This document shows positions 1 to 6,515 of a DNA stretch of 14,224 nt, piece after piece. Positions within the stretch are counted from its first letter, which is position 1. Each line of letters begins with the position of its first letter. The stretch spans positions 1-14,224 of the forward strand of contig CANLAC010000016.1 in the NCBI GenBank assembly GCA_947488645.1. The letters are read 5' to 3'. The notes under the pieces are model-generated. The model was not told the DNA's origin. It ran no database searches and worked only from the letters and a program-made list of their open reading frames with translations. The stretch comes from Actinomycetota bacterium (lineage in GTDB: Bacteria; Actinomycetota; Actinomycetes; Nanopelagicales; Nanopelagicaceae). Both the position numbers and the translations under genes were made by a program.

Positions 1-49
1 TAAATTCAAGACTCGTACCGCTGATGAAAACCCTTGCGGGGCTCTGAAG

Positions 50-55
50 TAAACT
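50..55 (+). promoter_or_regulatory. Putative -10 element, leaderless start of UDP-glucose dehydrogenase gene
   Basis: The hexamer TAAACT fits the TAnnnT core of a sigma-70/SigA -10 box. It is followed by seven bases (cccccac) and then the ATG at 63, so transcription would begin at or next to the start codon. No Shine-Dalgarno-like sequence precedes the ATG, which agrees with a leaderless mRNA. I see no convincing -35 box. The remaining bases 1-49 hold no recognisable gene; whatever lies upstream is outside the window. Confidence 0.4.
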
Positions 56-62
56 CCCCCAC

Positions 63-1373
63 ATGACTTTAACTCTCTCGGTTGTTGGCTGCGGTTATCT
101 AGGAGCCACCCATGCTGCTTGTATGTCCTCACTCGGTTTTACGGTGATTGGCGTCGATACAGATCCAGAGAAAGTAGCGCTTCTGCAAAGCGGAAAGCTT
201 CCATTTTATGAACCAGGTCTAGACACGTTGCTTGAGCAAGAGATGAAAACAGGTCGACTCTCTTTCACAACTGATTTTTCTGCAGTCAAAGATGCTGATG
301 TTCACTTTGTATGTGTTGGAACCCCGCAAAGTAAAGATGGATTAGCAGCAGACCTCACATACGTAAAGTCTGCCGTTGCAGCTATTGCACCACATCTAAA
401 AGATGGTTCCCTTGTTGTTGGTAAGTCCACTGTGCCAGTTGGAACAGCGCAAGCCCTACGCGCTGAACTTTCAAAGATTGCCCCCCAAGCAGATTTGGCA
501 TGGAACCCGGAGTTTCTGCGTGAAGGCTTTGCAGTTGAAGATACTTTGACACCAAATCGTTTAGTAGTTGGTGTTGCAAATGATCGTGCTGAAGAAATTC
601 TCAAAGAGGTATATGAGCCAGTAATCGCATTAGGCACACCTTGGATTCGTGCAGACCTTCCAACATCTGAACTTGTAAAGGTTGCTGCTAACTCATTTCT
701 AGCCACAAAGATTTCCTTCATCAATGCAATGGCTGAAGTATGTGAGGCAGCTGGTGGAGATGTAACGGTTCTTGCAAAAGCAATTGGTTATGACCCACGT
801 ATCGGCAGTCGCTTTTTACAAGCTGGTATTGGCTTTGGTGGAGGCTGTCTTCCAAAGGATATTCGTGCATTTATGGCACGTGCCGAAGAGCTAGGTGCCA
901 AGCAAGCACTTGAATTCTTGCGTGAAATTGATGCAATTAACTTGCGTGCACGCCAACGTGTTATCGATGTTGTGCGCGGAGAGCTTTCACAGGATCTCAC
1001 TAAGTACAAGATTGCTGTATTGGGTGCAACATTTAAGCCCGATAGTGATGATGTGCGTGATTCCCCTGCATTAGATATCGCTGTTCAGTTGCATGCAGCA
1101 GGTGCAAAGGTTGTTATCCATGATCCACAAGGTATTGAGCCTGCTCGTAAGCGTTTCCCAAACCTTGATTACGCCCCAGTTGTTAATGATGCGATCAAAG
1201 ATGCTGATTTAATCCTTCATTTAACTGAGTGGAAGGAGTATCGCCAGATCGATCCTGCCGCTATTTCTTCAATTGTTAAGAGCAAAATAATTATTGATGG
1301 ACGCAACATGCTCGATCGCACCTTGTGGCGCAACGCTGGGTGGAAATTCCACGCATTGGGGCGCACCGATTAA
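63..1373 (+). CDS. ugd: UDP-glucose 6-dehydrogenase
   Basis: Cytosolic NAD-dependent enzyme that oxidises UDP-glucose twice to UDP-glucuronate, a precursor for cell-surface glycans. The 436-residue length is normal for bacterial members. An N-terminal Rossmann fold carries GCGYLG at residues 9-14; GTPQS (86-90), KSTVPVGT (121-128) and NPEFLREG (148-155) are family motifs. The central helix region SELVKVAANSF (202-212) contains Lys206, and the catalytic cysteine is Cys262 in FGGGCLPKD. A second Rossmann-like domain follows from about residue 315 (KIAVLGATFKPDSDDVRDSP), and the protein ends with the usual DGRN...GRTD tail, so it is complete. The ATG at 63 is chosen because homology begins immediately and a -10-like box sits seven bases upstream. 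A UDP-mannose or UDP-N-acetyl sugar dehydrogenase is a less likely alternative. No other glycan gene is visible here to say which polymer it serves. Confidence 0.93.
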   Translation: MTLTLSVVGCGYLGATHAACMSSLGFTVIGVDTDPEKVALLQSGKLPFYEPGLDTLLEQEMKTGRLSFTTDFSAVKDADVHFVCVGTPQSKDGLAADLTYVKSAVAAIAPHLKDGSLVVGKSTVPVGTAQALRAELSKIAPQADLAWNPEFLREGFAVEDTLTPNRLVVGVANDRAEEILKEVYEPVIALGTPWIRADLPTSELVKVAANSFLATKISFINAMAEVCEAAGGDVTVLAKAIGYDPRIGSRFLQAGIGFGGGCLPKDIRAFMARAEELGAKQALEFLREIDAINLRARQRVIDVVRGELSQDLTKYKIAVLGATFKPDSDDVRDSPALDIAVQLHAAGAKVVIHDPQGIEPARKRFPNLDYAPVVNDAIKDADLILHLTEWKEYRQIDPAAISSIVKSKIIIDGRNMLDRTLWRNAGWKFHALGRTD

Positions 1374-1767
1374 TAGTAAAGAAACCATTGATGCTGTCCT
1401 TGCACTAAAGACATGGGCAGTAGTTGGTCTTGGTAATAACCCTGAGCGCGCAGCATTTGGCGTGGCAAAGCTTCTGCAAGATAAAGGGCACCGAATTATT
1501 CCGGTATACCCTCGCGCCGAAGTTGTACATGGAGAAACTGGCTATAAGACCTTGTCTGAAATTCCAGAATCTGTCGATGTTGTTGATTGCTTTGTTAATT
1601 CAACACTTGTTGGAAAAGTTGTAGATGAAGCAATCGCTATTGGAGCTAAAGCTGTTTGGTTGCAATTAGATGTTATTGATAATGAGGCAATTGCACGCGC
1701 ACAAGCTGCTGGATTACTAACTGTTATGGACCGTTGCCCTGCGATTGAATATCGGGCTAGAGCTTAA
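1297..1767 (+). CDS. CoA-binding domain protein (YccU family), start uncertain
   Basis: Small Rossmann-type protein of the CoA_binding (YccU-like) family, related to the nucleotide-binding domain of succinyl-CoA synthetase alpha; the cellular role of the family is not established. The core begins at WAVVGLGNNPERAAFGVA (residues 40-57 from this ATG), continues through IIPVYPR (67-73) and VDCFVNS (96-102), and ends with WLQLD and VMDRCPAIEY, all typical of the family. Family members normally start about ten residues before the WAVVGL motif, which would be near base 1369-1387, but no ATG, GTG or TTG exists there in frame. The nearest canonical starts, TTG 1294 and ATG 1297, overlap the previous gene by 77-80 bases and add about 25 unlikely residues. 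An ATT at 1369 (overlapping the upstream TAA) or at 1387 is the alternative. Its stop codon overlaps that of the convergent purE. Confidence 0.8.
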   Translation: MDATCSIAPCGATLGGNSTHWGAPINSKETIDAVLALKTWAVVGLGNNPERAAFGVAKLLQDKGHRIIPVYPRAEVVHGETGYKTLSEIPESVDVVDCFVNSTLVGKVVDEAIAIGAKAVWLQLDVIDNEAIARAQAAGLLTVMDRCPAIEYRARA

Positions 1768-2270
1768 AAACCTGTTTTTTGATTGCGGCGAGAATTTAGG
1801 CTCTCACCCTTTTCCTTTGCAATCTTGTTGATTTCTTTTAATCCATCTGCAACCTTTGCAGAAATCGCTGCATCAGATACACCAAGGATTCTTGCAGCAA
1901 GTAGTGCTGCATTCTTTGCATTGCCTACTCCAACTGTTGCTACCGGAATGCCTGCTGGCATTTGCACAATTGAAAGCAATGAATCCATTCCATCAAGATT
2001 CTTTAACGCAACGGGCACACCGATAACTGGAAGCGTTGTTAATGAAGCGACCATTCCAGGCAAGTGTGCGGCGCCACCTGCACCAGCAATAATTACTTTG
2101 TAGCCTTTTGACTGCGCGGTCTGTGCAAACTCAACCATCTCAAGTGGCATGCGATGAGCTGAAACAACATCTGCCGTATAAGAAATTCCTAGATCATCCA
2201 AAACTTTTGCGGCATCTTCCATCGTTGGCCAGTCTGAATCTGACCCCATGATGATTGCTACATCACTCAT
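1764..2270 (-). CDS. purE: N5-carboxyaminoimidazole ribonucleotide mutase (PurE, class I)
   Basis: Converts N5-CAIR made by PurK into CAIR in purine biosynthesis; it works as a cytosolic octamer in characterised relatives. The 168 residues include GSDSDW near the N-terminus (9-14), SAHRMP (about 37-42, with the catalytic histidine), the glycine-rich GAGGAAHLPGM and the SIVQMPAGIPVATV stretch, all diagnostic of class I PurE. Translation starts at ATG 2270, eight bases inside the 3' end of purK. A GGAG (minus strand, bases 2280-2277) sits six bases upstream, giving a good ribosome binding site within purK. The presence of PurK next door indicates the bacterial two-step route. Its stop codon overlaps that of the convergent CoA-binding gene (TTAA at 1764-1767), so there is no intergenic terminator. 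Confidence 0.96.
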   Translation of the reverse strand: MSDVAIIMGSDSDWPTMEDAAKVLDDLGISYTADVVSAHRMPLEMVEFAQTAQSKGYKVIIAGAGGAAHLPGMVASLTTLPVIGVPVALKNLDGMDSLLSIVQMPAGIPVATVGVGNAKNAALLAARILGVSDAAISAKVADGLKEINKIAKEKGESLNSRRNQKTGF

Positions 2271-3375
2271 CGATTTCTCCGCTCATGTAATCCACCGCAT
2301 GTTGGACTTCGTGGGTTAATTCTACGAGGTCTTTGCCGAGCAAAGTTACATGGCCAATCTTTCGACCTGGGCGTACATCCTTCTTGTACTGATGAAAGTG
2401 CAGCGCAGGCGTGCGTGCCATCAAGTGCAGATATGGGCGATACATATCTGTCTTATCGCCACCTAAAACATTTCCCATAACAGCCATAGGTGCTGTCATT
2501 GATGGATCACCAAGGGGCAGATCTAAGACTGCGCGCAAATGTTGTTCGAACTGACTTGTATATGAACCTTCAATTGTCCAGTGTCCAGAATTATGAGGAC
2601 GCATTGCTAATTCATTAATAAATAAGTTCTCACCTTTGACAAACATTTCAACAGCCATCACGCCCACAACTCCAACTTCAGCTGCGATATCTAAGGCAAG
2701 TTTTTGTGCCTTTTCACTTAAAGCAGCCGACAGCTGTGGCGCAGGTGAAATTGTCATTACGCATATTCCATCTTTTTGCACAGTTTGCGTAGGAGCCCAT
2801 GTCGTTGCCTGTCCATGTGGAGAGCGAGCAACCATTACAGCGATCTCGTAATCAAAATCAATGAGCTCTTCTACGAGCATCTTCGGCATCTGTTGCAAAA
2901 GGTCACCCAACTCTTTTGCTGAGTTTACTTTCCAAACTCCACGTCCGTCATATCCACCAGAAATTGCCTTAGCGATAACTGGAAACTTAACTACTTGATC
3001 TATGGCAGTAACTATTTGAAATTTTGGTGAAGGAAATCCTTGAAGTTTTTGGCGCATTGCGGCTTTATCTTGTGAGAATTCAAAGGCTGCAGATGATGGA
3101 CGAACCACTACTCCCTCAGCTTCTAGCGCCTTGATGATGCTCAATGGAATCAACTCATGTTCAAATGTGATGACATCACACTGTGCTGCAAATTCTCTAA
3201 CAGTTGTCAGATCCGTGTAATCGCCAACAACATGCTTGTTGATTTGAGCGGCAGAGTCATTGGAATCGCCTGCAAGCAACAATAAGTTAACGCCTAGCGC
3301 AGTTGCTGGTGCAATACTCATTCTGGCAAGTTGCCCAGCGCCGATGACTCCGACGGTTGGGAAGGCTTTGCTCAC
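2263..3375 (-). CDS. purK: N5-carboxyaminoimidazole ribonucleotide synthase (PurK)
   Basis: ATP-grasp enzyme that carboxylates aminoimidazole ribonucleotide with bicarbonate and ATP to give N5-CAIR, the PurE substrate. The 370 residues show an N-terminal pre-ATP-grasp domain with GAGQLARM (12-19) and TFEHE (70-74). The ATP-grasp domain follows, with the glycine-rich loop GGYDGRGVW (140-148) and the metal/nucleotide-binding stretch INELAMRPHNSGHW (253-266), characteristic of PurK. The start is GTG at 3375, four bases after the birA stop, because homology (VGVIGAGQLARM) begins directly after it; no clear Shine-Dalgarno is seen, so coupling to birA translation is likely. It overlaps purE by eight bases (ATGAGTGA). 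Order birA-purK-purE on one strand implies a shared transcript. Confidence 0.96.
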   Translation of the reverse strand: MSKAFPTVGVIGAGQLARMSIAPATALGVNLLLLAGDSNDSAAQINKHVVGDYTDLTTVREFAAQCDVITFEHELIPLSIIKALEAEGVVVRPSSAAFEFSQDKAAMRQKLQGFPSPKFQIVTAIDQVVKFPVIAKAISGGYDGRGVWKVNSAKELGDLLQQMPKMLVEELIDFDYEIAVMVARSPHGQATTWAPTQTVQKDGICVMTISPAPQLSAALSEKAQKLALDIAAEVGVVGVMAVEMFVKGENLFINELAMRPHNSGHWTIEGSYTSQFEQHLRAVLDLPLGDPSMTAPMAVMGNVLGGDKTDMYRPYLHLMARTPALHFHQYKKDVRPGRKIGHVTLLGKDLVELTHEVQHAVDYMSGEIDE

Positions 3376-3379
3376 CGGT

Positions 3380-4138
3380 CTATCGTAGATGAATTACATC
3401 GGCGGATTGAACATGAGTCCCATCATCCAAGATCAGAGCTCCGATATCTGAAATTGATTCAGCTACCGCCAAGTGTGTTCCCCCGCCTGGGTACTCCACT
3501 CGAACTTCCTTGCCCAACGTGGCGCTTAGGTGGCTATACAGAGATTGAACTTCATCGATTCCTTGATCCCATTGCACAAAATGCTCTTCGAACTCTTCTA
3601 GTACCTCGCACAAGATTTGATCGCGAGTTAAATCAACTCCGCCTTCGATTAATAAGGATGTTGCTGTCTCAACTGGAAGTTGATCCTCGCTCATTCCAAC
3701 ATTGATGCCGATTCCAATTACTACACCGTTGCCAACTACTTCTGCGATAAGTCCAGAAACTTTTCGATTGTTAATCAAAATGTCATTAGGCCATTTAACG
3801 GTTGCATGAAAAGCATGCAGAGTCTTTGCAACACTGTAGCCAGCAATCAAAGGGAGCCATCCCCAGTCATCACGATTGCGTTTGGGTTCAATATAAAAAG
3901 AAAATAGCAAAGCAGTTCCTTTAGGTGCTTCGAATGTGCGATCCAATCTGCCTCGTCCCGCGGTTTGAAATTCTGCAGTGATCACATCTCCTACTTGTAC
4001 TTTGCCGTCGCGTGCTCGTTGCACTAAATCACCTTGCGTAGTACTCGTGAGTTCAACCACGCTTACTCGCCAGTAAGGCGTAATTAATCTCTTGATCTCC
4101 GCTGGATCAAGCGCTGCACTTAACAATTCTTTGCCCAC
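3380..4138 (-). CDS. birA: Biotin-[acetyl-CoA carboxylase] ligase (BirA, group I)
   Basis: Activates biotin with ATP to biotinyl-AMP and transfers it to the lysine of biotin carboxyl carrier domains, here most plausibly Lys536 of AccA in the divergent operon. From GTG 4138 the protein has 252 residues: GRGRL (61-65) is the biotin/adenylate loop, KWPND (115-119) and KVSGLIAE (126-133) are catalytic-domain motifs, and GIGINV (142-147) lies in the ligase core; an SH3-like C-terminal domain follows. There is no N-terminal winged-helix DNA-binding domain, so this is a monofunctional ligase, not a repressor. The frame stays open upstream to 4261, but longer versions would run deep into pccB on the other strand. 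GTG 4138 is preferred because a -10-like TACGGT lies seven bases upstream; TTG at 4126 is a possible alternative. Purine genes purK-purE follow directly. Confidence 0.92.
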   Translation of the reverse strand: MGKELLSAALDPAEIKRLITPYWRVSVVELTSTTQGDLVQRARDGKVQVGDVITAEFQTAGRGRLDRTFEAPKGTALLFSFYIEPKRNRDDWGWLPLIAGYSVAKTLHAFHATVKWPNDILINNRKVSGLIAEVVGNGVVIGIGINVGMSEDQLPVETATSLLIEGGVDLTRDQILCEVLEEFEEHFVQWDQGIDEVQSLYSHLSATLGKEVRVEYPGGGTHLAVAESISDIGALILDDGTHVQSADVIHLR

Positions 4139-4144
4139 GACTAG

Positions 4145-4151
4145 TACCGTA
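4145..4151. promoter_or_regulatory. Shared palindromic -10 heptamer, divergent birA/pccB promoter
   Basis: The whole region between the birA GTG (4138) and the pccB ATG (4157) is 18 bases. Its centre holds TACCGTA, an exact palindrome around the C at 4148. Read on the plus strand, TACCGT ends six bases before the pccB ATG; read on the minus strand, TACGGT ends seven bases before the birA GTG. Both fit TAnnnT -10 boxes of leaderless promoters, and neither gene has a Shine-Dalgarno sequence. Any -35 contacts would fall inside the opposite gene; I see no good match. The function is inferred, but the same geometry recurs at 14058-14075. Confidence 0.5.
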
Positions 4152-4156
4152 CGCCC

Positions 4157-5728
4157 ATGAGCCGTGATCTGCATACAACTGCCGGAAAAATAGAAGATCT
4201 TCGCGACCGTGTTGAGGAAGCTGTCCATGGTGGCTCCGAGCGCGCCGTTGAGAAGCAACACTCAAAAGGTAAGAAGTCTGCTCGCGAAAGAATTGATTTG
4301 CTCGTTGATGCCGACTCATTCACCGAGATTGATGAGTTTGCGCGTCACCGTTCCACACAATTTGGAATGGAAAAAAATCGCCCATATGGTGATGGCGTAG
4401 TAATCGGAACAGCAACTGTTGATGGCAGACCAATTGCTTTGTATTCACAAGATTTCACCGTTATGGGTGGGTCACTTGGTGAAGTCCACGCAGAAAAGAT
4501 TGTAAAGATTGCCGCATTTGCACTTAAATCTGGAATTCCACTTATTGGAATAAATGATTCCGGTGGCGCTCGTATTCAAGAAGGTGTCGCATCTCTTAAC
4601 GGATACGGCAAAATTTTTCGCCTCAACACCAGATCATCAGGTGTGATCCCCCAAATCTCTTTGATCCTTGGTCCATGTGCTGGTGGCTCTGCTTACTCAC
4701 CTGCACTTACAGATTTCACAGTCATGGTTAATGAAACATCACACATGTTTATTACCGGTCCTGATGTCATCAAAACTGTTACAGGTGAAGAAGTTGGAAT
4801 GGAAGAGCTTGGTGGTGCACGCACACATAACACTCGCACCGGTAACTCACATTATTTAGCAGAAAATGAAGATGATGCGATTGATTATGTGAAAGCACTG
4901 CTTTCATACCTTCCATCAAACAACATGGATGCAGCACCTCACCTTCCACCAACTGAAACTTTGGAAAAGAAGGCTTCAGATATCGCACTCGATACCTTGA
5001 TCCCGGATAGTCCTAACCAGCCATATGACATGAAGGTTCTGATTCAGGCGTTAGTAGATGAGGGTGAGTTCCTTGAAGTTCATGCCCTCTATGCGCCAAA
5101 TATTGTCGTTGGATTTGCGCGCATCGAAGGTGAATCAATTGGAATCATTGCTAACCAGCCCAATCAATTAGCAGGAACACTTGATATCAATTCAAGTGAA
5201 AAAGCAGCGCGCTTCTTGCGTTTCTGTGATGCCTTTAATATTCCAATTCTTACACTTGTAGATGTTCCTGGTTTCTTGCCTGGTACAGAACAAGAATGGG
5301 ATGGAATCATTCGACGCGGAGCTAAATTGCTCTACGCATACGCTGAAGCATCTGTGCCACTAGTAACACTTATTACCCGTAAGGCATATGGCGGAGCGTT
5401 CATTGTTATGGGATCTAAATACCTTGGCAGCGACATTAACTTTGCATGGCCAAGTGCTGAAATCGCTGTCATGGGCGCACAAGGCGCGGTAAACATTTTG
5501 TATCGTAAAGATTTAGCAGATGCTAAAGACCCTGAAGCAAAGCGAGCTGAGTTGGTTAAGGATTACAACGAATCACTTGCTAATCCCTACTTAGCAGCAG
5601 AGCGCGGAACTATTGACACTGTTATCGAGCCAAGCCAATCTCGCGCATACATCACAAAGGCATTTAGAACCTTAAAGACAAAGCGCGATGTCTTGCCGGC
5701 TCGCAAACACGGAAACATTCCTTTGTAA
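4157..5728 (+). CDS. pccB: Acyl-CoA (propionyl-CoA/acetyl-CoA) carboxylase beta subunit, carboxyltransferase
   Basis: Carboxyltransferase subunit that moves CO2 from carboxybiotin on AccA to acyl-CoA, making methylmalonyl-CoA from propionyl-CoA and possibly malonyl-CoA from acetyl-CoA. At 523 residues it is full length for the actinobacterial AccD/PccB family, with two crotonase-like halves. The first oxyanion-hole region is SGGARIQEG (135-143), followed by GPCAGGSAYSPAL (172-184); the second is KAYGGAF (409-415). Residue 416 is Ile in GGAFIVMGS, the position corresponding by my alignment to Asp422 of Streptomyces PccB, which influences acetyl- versus propionyl-CoA preference; Ile is the type I recall for broader-range AccB-like subunits. 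The start is the ATG at 4157, six bases after a -10-like TACCGT. Its TAA overlaps the accE ATG by one base (TAATG), so it leads a pccB-accE-maf-accA operon. Strict propionyl-CoA specificity is not proven by sequence. Confidence 0.95.
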   Translation: MSRDLHTTAGKIEDLRDRVEEAVHGGSERAVEKQHSKGKKSARERIDLLVDADSFTEIDEFARHRSTQFGMEKNRPYGDGVVIGTATVDGRPIALYSQDFTVMGGSLGEVHAEKIVKIAAFALKSGIPLIGINDSGGARIQEGVASLNGYGKIFRLNTRSSGVIPQISLILGPCAGGSAYSPALTDFTVMVNETSHMFITGPDVIKTVTGEEVGMEELGGARTHNTRTGNSHYLAENEDDAIDYVKALLSYLPSNNMDAAPHLPPTETLEKKASDIALDTLIPDSPNQPYDMKVLIQALVDEGEFLEVHALYAPNIVVGFARIEGESIGIIANQPNQLAGTLDINSSEKAARFLRFCDAFNIPILTLVDVPGFLPGTEQEWDGIIRRGAKLLYAYAEASVPLVTLITRKAYGGAFIVMGSKYLGSDINFAWPSAEIAVMGAQGAVNILYRKDLADAKDPEAKRAELVKDYNESLANPYLAAERGTIDTVIEPSQSRAYITKAFRTLKTKRDVLPARKHGNIPL

Positions 5729-5910
5729 TGCAATTTGAAATTACTTCTGGCAATCCAACTCCTGAAGAGTTGGCCGCAATTGAGGCTGTTATGGCTCAAC
5801 ACAAACGTGAAGAACTCAAACCTGTGATTCGCCGTAGTCTTTATGGCCGACCACAGTTGCGTCAGCCACTTCCTCATCAAATTACATTTGGTGCAAGAAG
5901 GTTTGGATAA
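5728..5910 (+). CDS. accE: Acyl-CoA carboxylase epsilon subunit
   Basis: Small protein of 60 residues beginning MQFEITSGNPTPEELAAIEAV in outline: the GNPTPEELAAI motif (residues 8-18) is the signature of the actinobacterial acyl-CoA carboxylase epsilon family, followed by a basic, proline-containing tail. In Streptomyces and Mycobacterium, epsilon subunits bind the beta subunit and stimulate activity of the alpha-beta complex. The gene is translationally coupled to pccB through a one-base TAATG overlap and lies two bases before maf, in the same position as accE5 after accD5 in mycobacteria. No Shine-Dalgarno is apparent. The family is essentially limited to Actinobacteria, which makes it the best lineage marker in this window. 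Short length makes the call depend on the motif and on context together. Confidence 0.88.
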   Translation: MQFEITSGNPTPEELAAIEAVMAQHKREELKPVIRRSLYGRPQLRQPLPHQITFGARRFG

Positions 5911-5912
5911 CA

Positions 5913-6515
5913 ATGCCGACAATTGTTTTAGCATCACAATCTACTAGTCGACGTCGTTTACTAGAGTCTGCCGGTTTGTCTCCAAAGATTATGGTTAGCA
6001 ATGTTGATGAAGAGACAGAGTTTTTCAATGCGATGCACCCTGCAGATATGGTTATCGCGTTGGCAATTACAAAGGCCCACACAGTCCGCGAACAGATTGA
6101 CTATCCAGCCATCATTATTGGTTGTGACTCTACTTTTGAATTTGATGGAGTTTCATTAGGTAAGCCAGGTACCCCAGCTATTGCAACGGAGCGCGCAAAG
6201 CGTGTCCGAGGCAACTCTGGGCTTCTACACACCGGCCACTGCATTATCGATACGGTCAAAGATGTTGAAATATCAGATCGCGTAACAACTCGCGTCACTT
6301 TTGATCACATGAGTGATGAAGAGATTGCAGATTACGTTGCAACTGAAGAACCGCTACATGTCGCAGGTGGCTTTACTCTTGATGGTTTTAGCTCTCCATT
6401 CATCCCCTCCATTGAAGGTGATTACACAAATGTTGTCGGCATATCAATGCCCTTTGTGCGAAAAGCATTTGCACAACTTGGTTACACCTGGCCACAAGCA
6501 AAGGTGATGAAATGA
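5913..6515 (+). CDS. maf: Maf-family nucleoside triphosphate pyrophosphatase
   Basis: House-cleaning pyrophosphatase family that hydrolyses (modified or canonical) nucleoside triphosphates to monophosphates; individual members prefer dTTP/UTP or m7GTP, and preference cannot be fixed here. The 200 residues show the Maf signature SQSTSRRRLL (8-17), the catalytic-region aspartate Asp72 in GCDS, Lys84 in GKP, and the C-terminal IEGDYTNVVGI segment. The start ATG 5913 is two bases after the accE stop and gives the standard N-terminus PTIVLASQS. The gene overlaps accA by four bases (ATGA). A maf homologue also lies between accE5 and accA3 in mycobacteria as I recall, so its place in an acyl-CoA carboxylase operon is an old actinobacterial arrangement without a known functional link. 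Confidence 0.93.
   Translation: MPTIVLASQSTSRRRLLESAGLSPKIMVSNVDEETEFFNAMHPADMVIALAITKAHTVREQIDYPAIIIGCDSTFEFDGVSLGKPGTPAIATERAKRVRGNSGLLHTGHCIIDTVKDVEISDRVTTRVTFDHMSDEEIADYVATEEPLHVAGGFTLDGFSSPFIPSIEGDYTNVVGISMPFVRKAFAQLGYTWPQAKVMK

Noticed and set aside
28..42. Small CCC/GGG inverted repeat (cccttgcggg) upstream of the first gene as a terminator of a gene to the left
   Set aside because: Only three or four base pairs and no following T-run; nothing in bases 1-49 could be tied to an upstream gene.
1764..1780. Inverted repeat AAAAAC-CT-GTTTTT at the convergent CoA-binding/purE junction as a bidirectional terminator
   Set aside because: The stem is almost all A-T with a two-base loop, which is not a stable hairpin, and most of it lies inside the purE coding end.
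4139..4261. N-terminal extension of BirA to base 4261 (293 residues) as a DNA-binding domain
   Set aside because: The extra residues show no helix-turn-helix pattern and overlap the conserved pccB start on the other strand; they are antisense shadow.
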